This document shows, piece after piece, positions 33,701 to 41,702 of a stretch of 51,403 nucleotides of DNA. Numbering within the stretch: the first letter of the stretch is position 1; each line of letters starts with the position of its first letter. The stretch is from Spirochaetales bacterium (GTDB lineage: Bacteria; Spirochaetota; Leptospiria; Leptospirales; Leptonemataceae), in the NCBI GenBank assembly GCA_024233935.1, contig JACKOY010000027.1, forward strand, positions 1 to 51,403, given 5' to 3'. The position numbers and the translations under genes are program-made. The notes under the pieces were generated by a model that was not told the origin of the DNA, ran no database searches, and worked only from the letters and a program-made list of their open reading frames with translations.

Positions 33701-34730
33701 GGAGGCCCGCGAGGCTCACAACCGGGCCCTGGAGATTGAAAGCAGTCAGGGAAACGATGGGGGTCGGGCTCTGAACCTGTACTACCTGGGCGTGGTAGCC
33801 CGGGATCGCGGCCAATATGACGAGGCCCTGGGGCTATATGAAGAATCTTTGCAAATCTACGAAAGCCTGGGGGATCGCCGCCACGAGTCCTATCCGCTGT
33901 ACGATCTGGCGGTACTGCATCAGTACCGCGGCGAGCTGGACCAGGCCCGTGAGTCTTTTGAGCGGGTTGCGGCGCTTTACGAAGAGATTGGCTACCGAAG
34001 CGGGCTCGCCTCGGCACTTCTGAACCTGGGCACTCTGGCTTTGCGTCGCGGGGATTTCGAGCAGGCCGTTGCGCGTCACGAGCAGTCGCTCAAAATTGCG
34101 CGCGAAACCGGCGAACAGCTTGCGATTGCCTACGGACTGTTCAGTGAAGCGACGATCTTTTACGCCCGGCGCGACTACGATGCGACCATGCAGCGCTTCG
34201 AAGAATCGTTTCGGGTAATGAAGGCGATCGGCGCTCGCGGTTATTATGGTTACGTGTTTTCGTACCTGGCCTGCGTCTACGCACGTCTGGGGCAACGGGC
34301 TCGCTGCTTGAAAGTCGCCCGCAATCACTTCAAGAACGTGCACGCTCTTGGCGGATCCGACGTGGAAAACGGGCGCACCCATATGGCGGTCGCCCTGGCG
34401 CTGGCCGCTGGAACACCGCCGGCCGCTCTGGCCCCGTTGCTGGACGAACTGGGCAAGCTTACGGGAGTCGAAGCGAGCCCGGAGGCCTACTTCGATCGCG
34501 CCATCGCCGTTGCCCGCGAGGCCAACTACATCAATACTCTGATTCCGGCCCTTCGTGAATACGCCTCGTATCTGTGCCGCAAGGACCCGGGCCTGGCGAA
34601 ACTGGCCCGCTCCATGCTTCGAGAAGCCCATCGCCGGGCCTCCCAGGCCGGCCTGCAACTTGAGCAGGAACGCATCGCAGACGTTGCGGGCACGTACGCC
34701 ATTGAACTGGAAAATGGTGGGTCCGACTGA
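30792..34730 (+). CDS. Soluble-adenylyl-cyclase-like protein: two cyclase domains, AAA ATPase, TPR array
   Basis: 1312 residues from ATG 30792. Cyclase domain 1 has both metal-binding aspartates (FLDVTGFTAMT, Asp30; TFAGDAFTAVF, Asp80). Domain 2 lacks them but has the transition-state Asn/Arg motif VAGESVNLAARLM (Asn352, Arg356). Together they could make one active site, as in mammalian ADCY10. An AAA/STAND ATPase follows (Walker A YGDAGSGKSR with Lys455; Walker B-like LVFEDLHWADEDS near 585), then more than ten TPR units from about residue 850 to 1230. It is cytoplasmic, with no membrane segment. The product is probably cAMP, with ATPase and TPRs as sensing modules. It is divergent from the GpsA-PlsB gene across 73 bases. 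Confidence 0.87.
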   Translation: MKNLLPQLIQEKIRAEEFAGEFMGPALFLDVTGFTAMTVDLMQHGKEGAEVLSSLLNDLFEGLIESVQSHGGLITTFAGDAFTAVFPEATAGTALEVGFELQKQFAGQATRETRFGHYTLQARVGLAHGRIDWAIMGEPGRRAYFFRGPAIDAAAGAEHHCGPGEIILDESLAALLPGGSGALEVVEGRYRRPPPDFSAQDRGRRAALGFLARTDQEEIDRKVALEFWPAVVIDSTSVGEFRHVTTVFVSFGEPESMEALDVLLSHSLQSITEFEGLLNLVDFGDKGGLLLVLFGAPVAHEDDEVRATRFALRLEAEFGERVRIGLNSGVAFAGTIGSRARCTYTVAGESVNLAARLMQQAAPGSTCVTADFAMRLGRQFSYADLGNQLFKGFDTAIPVRRVLPAGEGAGFEHFEEVALLGRDRELATLQERTDTALAGGFAGLAFVYGDAGSGKSRLLHELYESRKDQAHFVFLHPDGILKKSLNAFRSYFETLLPGPPDGTEGGEAEFLRQLEGLLRMDSLPEELAHELRRTSSFLAALVGFYWDGSLYSELDARGRHENTMAAIKAFFRARAAVLPTILVFEDLHWADEDSREALLALTRSMDGFALLLVLTARPDDDGQLPGLPADENIVQTTVSLGGLHLDCVRELATVRLGAKPGGSLVRSIASRTAGNAFFVEQFVAYLADNELLEESPDGLVLRSEAAELPAGVQALIMARIDRLRADVKETLLAAAVIGMDFDMESLRALLPEQSGLQACLNAGEGERLWEAGAQERYVFQSSLVRHAAYEMQLKERLRMQHGRLAEYLRSRFANQPDRAADIAYHCSRAEQVETAREFYRLAARHAHENFDGEQAARFYDWLLEHSVDADDRIGVLERKSALDELRGRWSDALNSIDQALAIDGSPASGEDQLALKTRRGELLQLRGEYEPAIADLNRAIEDSREAASASHEARATRALGRTYWGQGRYPEAREAHNRALEIESSQGNDGGRALNLYYLGVVARDRGQYDEALGLYEESLQIYESLGDRRHESYPLYDLAVLHQYRGELDQARESFERVAALYEEIGYRSGLASALLNLGTLALRRGDFEQAVARHEQSLKIARETGEQLAIAYGLFSEATIFYARRDYDATMQRFEESFRVMKAIGARGYYGYVFSYLACVYARLGQRARCLKVARNHFKNVHALGGSDVENGRTHMAVALALAAGTPPAALAPLLDELGKLTGVEASPEAYFDRAIAVAREANYINTLIPALREYASYLCRKDPGLAKLARSMLREAHRRASQAGLQLEQERIADVAGTYAIELENGGSD

Positions 34731-34878
34731 GTTGCGGGCCGCAGAGGTCCGTTTGCAGAGGGCACAGGCCTGCAAACGCATGCCTTTCACCAGGCGATCG
34801 GGGAATCGGTGAAGTGCAGGCCGCAGCGATAGACCGCGGCCCTGCAACGTCCGAAAACGATCGGGTCCGGCCCGTGCG

Positions 34879-35553
34879 CTAGGGGCGCCGGCCGGAATAG
34901 ACCACAAAGCTGAAATTTTGAAACCAGGTCGCAACCCGATCAAAACCCGCTTCCCGGAGCCAGTTCAACTGTTCTTCGAGAGTGCTCATGCGATCGGCCT
35001 GCAGACGATCCAGAGAACGCAGGAGCTCTTCGCCGCTGACCCGTTCGCGCACGCTGCCGAACCAATGACGTCGGTAGGCATTTTCTGTTTCGCCATCGGC
35101 GCCGCAAACCTGGTCCGCATTTACAAACATGCCGCCCGGCCGGAGCAGATTCCAGGCTCTTGCAAAGAGCCGGGCCTTCGCCCGCCCGGCAAAATGATGA
35201 ATCGAAAGGGCCGAGACGATTGCGTCGAAGGGTGAGTCGGCTTCAAAAGCGCGGTAGTCCGCGGTAACGAAGCGTGTGCGGCCGTCGTGGTTGACAAGGC
35301 GCTCTCGTGCCCGCCCGAGCATGGCGTCGGACGCATCAATCAGGGTCACGGTGCTCCCGGGGAAGCTTTCGAGCACCATCTCGCTTAAGAGGCCCGTGCC
35401 GGCGCCCAGATCTAGAAAGTGTACAGGATCTTCGCGATCGAAGGGCAGTGCCTGGATCGCCGCCCCGTAGAAATCTTCGAAACACGGTATGAGCCCTCGC
35501 CGCGATTGATCGTAATCCTGGGCGTCTTTTGTAAATACCGCTTCTGCCTGCAT
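34879..35553 (-). CDS. Class I SAM-dependent methyltransferase
   Basis: 224 residues from ATG 35553, which has GGAGG eight bases upstream; a longer frame exists but lacks such support. The SAM-binding core is clear: motif I FLDLGAGTGLLSEMVL, acidic end of strand 2 VTLIDASDAML, motif II/IV YRAFEADSPFDAIVSALSIH and post-motif LLRPGGMFVNADQV. It resembles Methyltransf_11/25-type enzymes and the carboxymethyl-uridine or trans-aconitate group. The substrate is not deducible. The 148 bases between it and the convergent cyclase gene hold no feature I can see. Confidence 0.82.
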   Translation of the reverse strand: MQAEAVFTKDAQDYDQSRRGLIPCFEDFYGAAIQALPFDREDPVHFLDLGAGTGLLSEMVLESFPGSTVTLIDASDAMLGRARERLVNHDGRTRFVTADYRAFEADSPFDAIVSALSIHHFAGRAKARLFARAWNLLRPGGMFVNADQVCGADGETENAYRRHWFGSVRERVSGEELLRSLDRLQADRMSTLEEQLNWLREAGFDRVATWFQNFSFVVYSGRRP

Positions 35554-35829
35554 TGTTCTGCCTCCGACTTGTTTTGTAGCACGAAGACGACCATAATGCA
35601 AATAAATAGGAGTGATGCCAGGTATAACGAAAAGGCATAATTGCAATCCTTTTGTTCCCGCAAGATTCTCGGGTGCTTTCCAGGCTCGCCCGCGCTTCGC
35701 CAATATCAGCCGGCGCTATGGTCTCGGTGGGCCGTCAAGCGCCGCACTGAAGGCCGGACAACGCCATCGTCCGAGCCGTTTAGAACGATGGCGCTCTTGA
35801 AAGAACTCAACTGGATTTGCTGAATCTTC
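35554..35829. other. 276-base spacer with one 9-bp inverted repeat
   Basis: This AT-richer space separates the methyltransferase start from the sthA end. It contains CGCCATCGT (35762-35770) and its exact complement ACGATGGCG (35785-35793), a 14-base loop apart. There is no T-run on either side, so it is not a standard terminator. No gene or other feature is evident. Confidence 0.5.
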
Positions 35830-37242
35830 TTAGAAAACGCGGTTCAGGCCGTTCAGGGCCGCCACCCGGTAGGCTTCTGCCATGGTCGGATAGTTAAACG
35901 TGGTGTTGATGAAGTACTCGAGAGTGTTGGCATCGCCGCGCTGGCGCATGATAGCCTGGCCGATGTGGATGATTTCGGCCGCCTGGTATCCGAAGCAGTG
36001 AATGCCGAGCAGCTCCAGACTCTCCCGGTGAAATAGTATCTTCAGCATGCCAACCGTTTGGCCGGTAATTTGTCCGCGGGCGATGCTCTTGAAAAAGGCG
36101 TGACCGACTTCATACGGAATCTGCGCTTCGGTGAGCTCGCGTTCGGTCTGCCCCAGGCTGCTGATCTCGGGGCTGGTGTAGATGCCGGTCGGAATATCAC
36201 GCGCCAGCCTCAGGTCGGCGTTGTTGTCGCAGAGGTGAGTGGCCGCAAAGCGTCCTTGATCATAGGCGGCGCTTGCCAGACTCGGAAACCCGACAATGTC
36301 GCCTACGGCGTAGATGTGACTCTGGCTGGTCTGAAAGTGGTCGTTTACGACGACATTGCCGCGGTGATCCAATTCAATACCGATTTCGGCCAGACCGAGG
36401 CCGTCGGAGTTGCCGGCCCGCCCGTTGGCCCAGAGCAGATAATCCGTGCGCAACTTCTTGCCCGACTTCAAATGCAGCACGACGGCGTCTTTCTCGCCCT
36501 CCACCTGTTCGTAGACTTCGTTGTGGCGGATGAGCGTTCCCTGTTCGCGCAGGTGATAGGCGAGGGCGTCCACGATCTCGTCGTCCAGAAACGAAAGCAG
36601 GCGATCGCGGGTATTGATCAGGTTTACCTTCACTCCCAGGCCGCGAAAAATCGAAGCATACTCGCAGCCAATGACGCCCGCGCCGTAAATGGTCAGCGAG
36701 CGCGGGGTTTCGGGCAAGTCAAGTATCGAATCCGAATCCCGGATCCGAGCATGCGTGAAGTCCACATCGGGCGGATGATAAGGACGGGAACCCACCGCCA
36801 CCACGAAGTGTTTTGCCTTTACAATTGCGCGGGAGCCGCCGGGCAGGGCGACGTCCAGACTTTGCGGGTCACGAAAGCAGGCCTCGCCGTGAATCAGCTC
36901 TACGTTGTTGCGTACGTAAAAGTCGTGACGCATGCGTACCTGGGAGTCGATGACCGACCGCGCGGTGGTCAAAAGGTCCGGAAAGTGAAAGGACATGCCG
37001 CTCTCGAGCTTGCGGAACAGAGGGTGGCGCCGTACATCGGCAAGCATCTGAATATTGTGCCGGAGGGCTTTGCTCGGGATTGTGCCCCAATGCGTACAAC
37101 CGCCTCCCACCCGATCGTGCTTTTCCACCAGCGCCACGCGCCGTCCGCTCTTGGCGGCTTTCATGGCGGCGCCTTCGCCTGCGGGGCCGCTCCCCACGAC
37201 CACCACGTCGTACGTTGATTCCTGTTTGCTCTTATCCGGCAT
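35830..37242 (-). CDS. sthA: Soluble pyridine nucleotide transhydrogenase SthA
   Basis: 470 residues from ATG 37242 (MPDKSKQE). It is a flavoprotein disulphide-reductase family member: FAD site VVVVGSGPAGEGAAMKAA, NAD(P) site LTIYGAGVIGCEYASIF, and a second FAD contact IYAVGDIVGFPSLASAA. The active-site region reads GGGCTHWGTIPSKALRH. The single Cys, where true disulphide reductases have CxxxxC, is the mark of SthA, which exchanges hydride between NADPH and NAD+ in the cytoplasm. Length and C-terminal dimerisation domain match SthA. It is divergent from the exported-protein gene at 37356. Confidence 0.94.
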   Translation of the reverse strand: MPDKSKQESTYDVVVVGSGPAGEGAAMKAAKSGRRVALVEKHDRVGGGCTHWGTIPSKALRHNIQMLADVRRHPLFRKLESGMSFHFPDLLTTARSVIDSQVRMRHDFYVRNNVELIHGEACFRDPQSLDVALPGGSRAIVKAKHFVVAVGSRPYHPPDVDFTHARIRDSDSILDLPETPRSLTIYGAGVIGCEYASIFRGLGVKVNLINTRDRLLSFLDDEIVDALAYHLREQGTLIRHNEVYEQVEGEKDAVVLHLKSGKKLRTDYLLWANGRAGNSDGLGLAEIGIELDHRGNVVVNDHFQTSQSHIYAVGDIVGFPSLASAAYDQGRFAATHLCDNNADLRLARDIPTGIYTSPEISSLGQTERELTEAQIPYEVGHAFFKSIARGQITGQTVGMLKILFHRESLELLGIHCFGYQAAEIIHIGQAIMRQRGDANTLEYFINTTFNYPTMAEAYRVAALNGLNRVF

Positions 37243-37355
37243 GACCCGGAGTCTTTCGCACCGGTCCCCGGGTGAAAGAGAAAAACGAGGGGAGCGTCCG
37301 TCTGATTGGCTTTTTGCAACGGACCCCGGCTTTCCGGGCCGATAATCAAAGGGCA

Positions 37356-38387
37356 ATGCCATCGCTGCTCAAAAAACACGCCCGGGGCGTGGTCCTCGGG
37401 CTTCTGGTTGCATTGGCCCCGGGATCCGCGCAGGCCGAGCCCGTTCGGGACGTGCGGGGGGACCAAACCGTCGACTACTGGAGTCGCTACGGTCGCGTGG
37501 AGCTGGAAGCGGACCGTATCCTGTACCGTCCGGGCCAGGACATCCCGATTCGCTTTCGCATTCGAAACGTGGGCTACTCGGTCATTCGCGTCTATCCCCA
37601 CATCGGGCCTGGAAAGACTTACCAGTTCATGCTACTGGACAGTCAGGGCCGCGAACAAACCCAGCGCTTCAATGCAGCTTCTTACAACAACCGCGAGCAT
37701 GGGGAACGGGCCGTTGTCGATCAGGAAGGAGACCCCATAAAGGAAGTGATCCTGCATCCGGGGGAGACTCTCGAAAAGGTTATTTTCTTAAATGATTTTT
37801 ACCGTCTGACTCCGGGCAGCGAATACCGCCTGGTAGGATACTTTTATCCGGACCAGCGCTTTGAGTATTTTGTGCGCTCCGAGAACAACCTGGTGCTCCG
37901 TATTGATCAGGAACGCAGTGACCCGTTCCTGCGCCCTGAGGTGCAGTCCCTGCGTCCCGATGGCGCCCCGGTCATCAGCCCGGAAGAAACGGTCTATCTT
38001 TTCCTTTCGGCCGAGATGCGACGCAACTGGCCCAACTATCTCAAGTACCTGGACCTGCGTAAGTTCATTACGGCTTACGATCGCTTTGCGGGGCGATTCG
38101 CCACGGCAAGTGTGCGTGAGCAGCCCGTGATTCTGGACGATTTTGCGCGCTACCTCACCGGAAACCCCGCCGACGAACTGCGGCGCTTCCGCATCACCGC
38201 CACCGAGCCGGAACGGGACCGCTCCGGTGAGGTCATTGCCAACGGACGCAATTTCGTAACTGTGGAAGCCGTACGCATTGGTGGCGGTTATACAGCCCGT
38301 TACGAGTACCGTTACACGCTGGAGCCTTCAAGCGACTCTCCCGGCATGTGGAAGATCGTTTACGTGGAGGCGCGTCTGGTGCGCTAA
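37356..38387 (+). CDS. Exported protein of unknown function
   Basis: 343 residues from ATG 37356, giving a signal peptide (ARGVVLGLLVALAPGSAQAE, cut after AQA); a GTG at 37272 would add 28 residues in front of it. The first half is beta-rich (LEADRILYRPGQDIPIRFRI and neighbours) and looks like an Ig/bacterial-type domain similar to DUF4785 or other intracellular-proteinase-inhibitor-like folds; this is tentative. The second half has the segment YLKYLDLRKFITAYDRFAGR and ends with a beta-strand pair (YTARYEYRYTLEPSSDSPGM). No enzyme motif is seen. It precedes fliM by 63 bases. Confidence 0.7.
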   Translation: MPSLLKKHARGVVLGLLVALAPGSAQAEPVRDVRGDQTVDYWSRYGRVELEADRILYRPGQDIPIRFRIRNVGYSVIRVYPHIGPGKTYQFMLLDSQGREQTQRFNAASYNNREHGERAVVDQEGDPIKEVILHPGETLEKVIFLNDFYRLTPGSEYRLVGYFYPDQRFEYFVRSENNLVLRIDQERSDPFLRPEVQSLRPDGAPVISPEETVYLFLSAEMRRNWPNYLKYLDLRKFITAYDRFAGRFATASVREQPVILDDFARYLTGNPADELRRFRITATEPERDRSGEVIANGRNFVTVEAVRIGGGYTARYEYRYTLEPSSDSPGMWKIVYVEARLVR

Positions 38388-38450
38388 ATTGGGCTTGCAG
38401 TCCGAAACCGACCGACAAAAATATATGATAGCTACTGGAGTCAGCCCCGA

Positions 38451-39476
38451 ATGACAGAGATACTCTCCCAGGACGAAATTGACGCGCTGCTTTCGGCCAT
38501 CTCCTCCGGGGAGGTCGATCCGGACGACTACAGCGCGGTCGGTGAACAGAAGAAAGTCAAGATCTACGACTTCCGACGCCCCGACAAATTCTCGAAGGAC
38601 CAGATTCGCACTCTGCAGATGATGCACGAGACTTTTGCCCGTCTGACGACCACGGCGCTCTCGGCTCAGTTGCGGGCTCTCGTCAGCGTTCATGTGGGAT
38701 CGGTTGATCAGCTTACCTACGAGGAATTTATTCGATCTATCCCTAACCCAACGACGCTGGCGGTTATTAATATGGACCCTCTGCGCGGTTCGGCTGTGCT
38801 CGAGATCGACCCCAGCATTACCTTCACAATCATTGATCGTCTCTTCGGGGGCCTTGGCGAGCCCACCAAGATCACACGCGAACTTTCCGACATCGAACTT
38901 TCCGTAATGGAAGGCATTATTGTGCGCATTCTGGGTAACCTGCGGGAAGCCTGGTCAACGGTAATCGACCTTCGTCCCCGACTGGGCGCTATCGAAACCA
39001 ATCCGCAGTTTGCACAGATTGTGCCGCCCAACGACATGGTGGTATTGATCACACTGGAGACAAAAGTCGGCGACGTCGAGGGCATGACGAACCTGTGTAT
39101 TCCTTACATTACGATCGAACCGATCATCTCCAAGCTCTCGGCCCAGTACTGGTACAGCTCCATTCGCCGCGGCGGGGCCGATGAAAACCGACCCATCATT
39201 CAGGAACGCCTGGATCAGGTTCTAATTGAGCTCCGGGCCGACGTTGGCGATGTGGAGTTGCCGTTGCAGCAGATCCTGAACCTCACCCCGGGCGATGTTG
39301 TGAAGCTGGGGCAGACGCATATCAAATCGGACATGACCGTAACCGTCGGTGATCGGAAGAAATTCAAGTGCCGGCCCGGAAGAATCGGCGGTCGTCTGGC
39401 CGTTCAGATCGGCGATACAATCGAAGACATTCCGGACGAACTGCTCGGCTCCACCAAAAGCGAAGAAGAGATCTAG
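38451..39476 (+). CDS. fliM: Flagellar motor switch protein FliM
   Basis: 341 residues with GGAG ten bases upstream of the ATG. The N-terminal CheY-P-binding motif is intact (LSQDEIDALLSAI, residues 5-17). The middle domain includes YEEFIRSIPNPTTLAVINMD and GSAVLEIDPSITFTIIDRLF. The C-terminal SpoA/FliN-like domain is VELPLQQILNLTPGDVVKLG. FliM forms the C-ring, binds CheY-P and sets rotation direction. No other flagellar gene is in the window, so fliM stands alone. A TATGAT (38424-38429) 22 bases before the ATG could be a -10, but no matching -35 is seen. Confidence 0.97.
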   Translation: MTEILSQDEIDALLSAISSGEVDPDDYSAVGEQKKVKIYDFRRPDKFSKDQIRTLQMMHETFARLTTTALSAQLRALVSVHVGSVDQLTYEEFIRSIPNPTTLAVINMDPLRGSAVLEIDPSITFTIIDRLFGGLGEPTKITRELSDIELSVMEGIIVRILGNLREAWSTVIDLRPRLGAIETNPQFAQIVPPNDMVVLITLETKVGDVEGMTNLCIPYITIEPIISKLSAQYWYSSIRRGGADENRPIIQERLDQVLIELRADVGDVELPLQQILNLTPGDVVKLGQTHIKSDMTVTVGDRKKFKCRPGRIGGRLAVQIGDTIEDIPDELLGSTKSEEEI

Positions 39477-39514
39477 TCCCTTCAAACTCGCTTCGACGTC
39501 GTTTGGCTCGTCGC

Positions 39515-40066
39515 TCAGGCCCCCGGCGGCGCGCTGGCCGCCTGAATGTCCGGGGCATCCTTTTGCAAATAGCGTTCGATGGGTGCGCGGCTCAAAGCCA
39601 GCTTGTTGCGCCCTTTCTGATGCGGCATGACCAAATAGTAGTGCTCTTCACCATCGGTGTGCAGGTAGGTGACCAGGGAAGCCATCGCGCCACCGGACAG
39701 CCGGGCCGGAAAGCCGCGGTTCTCCATCATCACTGCCAGGCAGTCCTCGCCCAGAATGAGCAACGCCGAGCCGGGCAGGTCCAGTTCGGCGCCATAGTCC
39801 AGACGGACCCATAGCCGCATCTCCTGCGCGGGGCTCATGTACGGCTCGATGGCAACCGCCTGGACCGGCAATCCATGTACAGCTTCCAGATAGCCGTGCT
39901 CGCGCCTTTCTCCAAAACGGTTCTCAATGTAGTAGCCGTCTTCGTCACGGCGCAGTTCCGCCTTGAAATAGTTGAGAATACCAGGGTTGTTGATGGTCTG
40001 GTCGCGATACATCCAGGCCCCATTTGCCTCGACTCGAATATCCGGTCTGGTCTTCAAAGCGCTCAT
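39515..40066 (-). CDS. DUF1285-like protein
   Basis: 183 residues from ATG 40066, which overlaps the stop of the upstream gene (ATGA). The sequence follows the DUF1285 pattern: an N-terminal DIRVEANGAWMYRDQTINNP, then NYFKAELRRDEDGYYIENRF, then AVHGLPVQAVAIEPY. The C-terminal half (LDLPGSALLILGEDCLAVMM, HYYLVMPHQKGRNKL) completes a beta-rich fold. DUF1285 proteins are small cytoplasmic proteins of unknown role. It is coupled with the lipoprotein gene at 40063. Its end is convergent with fliM. Confidence 0.65.
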   Translation of the reverse strand: MSALKTRPDIRVEANGAWMYRDQTINNPGILNYFKAELRRDEDGYYIENRFGERREHGYLEAVHGLPVQAVAIEPYMSPAQEMRLWVRLDYGAELDLPGSALLILGEDCLAVMMENRGFPARLSGGAMASLVTYLHTDGEEHYYLVMPHQKGRNKLALSRAPIERYLQKDAPDIQAASAPPGA

Positions 40067-40491
40067 GGGTTCTCTTCTTCTTCGGGCAGGTAATTGTAAA
40101 GTACGACGGTCAGGATTGTGGTTGCCATCTCGAGCTGGCCGGTGGGCGAGTACTGCGAATAGGGTGATGTCTGGGTCCGGGTTTCGAAAGTTGTTTGCCC
40201 GGGACGCCGACGTTCGATCCATCCGCCTTCCGCCCCCCGCTCGCGTATTTCCCGTTCCAGAAAGCCGCGGAAGTTTTCATCATTCAGGTCCGCGGCGCTA
40301 TCGCGCACGACCAATTCGCCCAACCGCTCGTACGGCCTGGAAGGCGCTGTCCGCCGCAATTCCACGGTCTCGACGTCGCCCCGGCGGCGGTTCGGGTAGT
40401 CGGGATCGGGGTGGAACTCGACGGAATAGCAGGTCAGGGGCGCGAGGCCGAGTAGCACCAGAAGCGGTCCGAATCGGAAATATGCTTTCAA
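40063..40491 (-). CDS. Putative lipoprotein
   Basis: 142 residues from a TTG at 40491. This start puts a hydrophobic segment (FGPLLVLLGLAPLTC) at the N-terminus ending in a lipobox-like LAPLTC. Upstream ATGs at 40557 and 40554 would overlap the divergent gene at 40520. The mature part is mostly hydrophilic (YERLGELVVRDSAADLNDEN, GQTTFETRTQTSPYSQYSP) and ends with the hydrophobic ATTILTVVLYNYLP. No family is recognised. It is translationally coupled to the DUF1285-like gene. Confidence 0.6.
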   Translation of the reverse strand: MKAYFRFGPLLVLLGLAPLTCYSVEFHPDPDYPNRRRGDVETVELRRTAPSRPYERLGELVVRDSAADLNDENFRGFLEREIRERGAEGGWIERRRPGQTTFETRTQTSPYSQYSPTGQLEMATTILTVVLYNYLPEEEENP

Positions 40492-40519
40492 TCTGGCAGG
40501 AGCAGGAATTTTCTCCCCT

Positions 40520-40774
40520 ATGGCGAAACGTGAGACTGAGACCGGCGAAATCATCAAGACCGTAGGCGCTGTTCTGGCTGACCTGTTCCCGCTTTTTGTC
40601 GAAAAGTGGACCGAGTTTCACAGCCGGCCGGCGCTTGCCGAGCTGGAACGGGAGCAAGCGCGATTGGAGCGCCGGACCGAGCGCCTGGTCAATCAGATTC
40701 GATGGTTTTATCCGGTTTTTTTTCTGTTGTTCGCCTGGAACCTGTTGCTCACGGTATTCCTATTTCTGAAGTAA
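40520..40774 (+). CDS. Small single-pass membrane protein
   Basis: 84 residues. Charged helix and coiled-coil-like region (LAELEREQARLERRTERLVN) precede one C-terminal membrane segment (WFYPVFFLLFAWNLLLTVFL). An amphipathic N-terminus lies at 10-30. The ATG at 40520 is only 28 bases from the divergent lipoprotein start. Its small size and tail-anchored topology suggest an accessory of a membrane complex, but nothing more can be said. The next gene begins 46 bases later. Confidence 0.6.
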   Translation: MAKRETETGEIIKTVGAVLADLFPLFVEKWTEFHSRPALAELEREQARLERRTERLVNQIRWFYPVFFLLFAWNLLLTVFLFLK

Positions 40775-40820
40775 TGCCGAACAGTTGCGCCCCCTGGTGG
40801 GGGCCGAAGGCACACAAACA

Positions 40821-41507
40821 ATGGAACCGGGCAGCGAAGAAGAACGTAAGAAAGAAAACCCGCTGCGTATCGGCGTCTGTACCCTCGACGAACTCGAGGA
40901 AAAAATCAAAGCCTTTCGCATGATGAACCAATCGGCGTTGAAGAAGCGCTACGTCCTGTCCCGGGACGTTGTGGGCGTACCGGGACAGGGGCCCATTCTG
41001 CAGAAGAGCAGCGAGATCGACATTTCGCGCGCAAAGCTCTTGCGCCGCCACTTTCCCGGAAATCATGTCTTTAAGACTTTTCAGCCGGACGAAGGGATCG
41101 TAATCATTTCAGATATGTCCAGCCCCGAGGGCATCTCGCTCAGCATGGACATCGTGACTCAAATCATGAACATAGGCGGCGGCGCCTACGAGGGCTTCAT
41201 TGACCGTGTGGACAGTTTCACGGATTTTTTGAACCTCTTGAAAAAGGCCCTTTTTCCCAAGTTGATCATCATCGGCTTCATCCCGGCGGATCGCCTGGAA
41301 ATGGAGAAGATCAACTTCGTACGGGCGAGACGGGTGGATCATTATATCCGCGCTATCGAACTAACCCACACCCAGCACAAACCACATCCATACTTTCCGA
41401 AGATCAAACAGGTCCAGATCACGACCGAAGATCCCAAGGCCTGGGGCCGGCTGATCATTGAGATTGTGCGGGAATACACAAAACCGTACTTTGTCGAAGA
41501 CTTCTAA
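40821..41507 (+). CDS. Uncharacterised 228-residue cytoplasmic protein
   Basis: Read from ATG 40821 (MEPGSEEERKK); a TTG at 40785 would add 12 residues. There is no signal peptide or membrane segment. Mixed alpha/beta pattern: VCTLDELEEKIKAFRMMNQS near the start, a central GIVIISDMSSPEGISLSMDI, then LFPKLIIIGFIPADRLEMEK and IEIVREYTKPYFVEDF at the end. No family motif is recognised. A 7-bp GC stem-loop at 41523-41542 follows the stop by 15 bases. Its regular codon use and clean frame make it a real gene. Confidence 0.7.
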   Translation: MEPGSEEERKKENPLRIGVCTLDELEEKIKAFRMMNQSALKKRYVLSRDVVGVPGQGPILQKSSEIDISRAKLLRRHFPGNHVFKTFQPDEGIVIISDMSSPEGISLSMDIVTQIMNIGGGAYEGFIDRVDSFTDFLNLLKKALFPKLIIIGFIPADRLEMEKINFVRARRVDHYIRAIELTHTQHKPHPYFPKIKQVQITTEDPKAWGRLIIEIVREYTKPYFVEDF

Positions 41508-41702
41508 GCGGACTGGCTGGCGACCGGGCAAAGCAGCCCGGTGCTGCGCTTCGCGGGTCCGGCGAGTCCTTAAAAGGAGGCCTCCTCCCCCAGAGTTGGT
41601 TTGAGTTATGCGGCGCAGCATGGACTGCGCCACAAGGAGCAGAGGACGTTTGGCGCCCTGCTTGAGGCTCAAGCATCTCACAACCTGGCCGATCATAGAT
41701 AG
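41508..41702 (+). other. Structure-rich intergenic region or leader (four inverted repeats)
   Basis: Four inverted repeats lie in 195 bases. ACCGGGC/GCCCGGT is at 41523-41529/41536-41542. AGGAGGCCTCCT at 41575-41586 is a perfect palindrome containing a Shine-Dalgarno sequence and its complement. GGCGCAG/CTGCGCC is at 41612-41618/41625-41631 with a 6-base loop. GCTTGAG/CTCAAGC is at 41660-41666/41668-41674 around one base. None is followed by a T-run. A 32-residue frame (ATG 41608, ending 41706) overlaps the downstream GTG start. Confidence 0.5.

Noticed and set aside
36058..37218. Plus-strand open frame of 386 codons inside the sthA region
   Set aside because: Antisense to SthA, which has full FAD, NAD and active-site motifs. 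High G+C makes long antisense frames common.
38395..38429. Promoter for fliM
   Set aside because: TTGCAG and TATGAT are present but 23 bases apart, so no acceptable -35/-10 spacing exists. No sigma-28-like pattern is present either.
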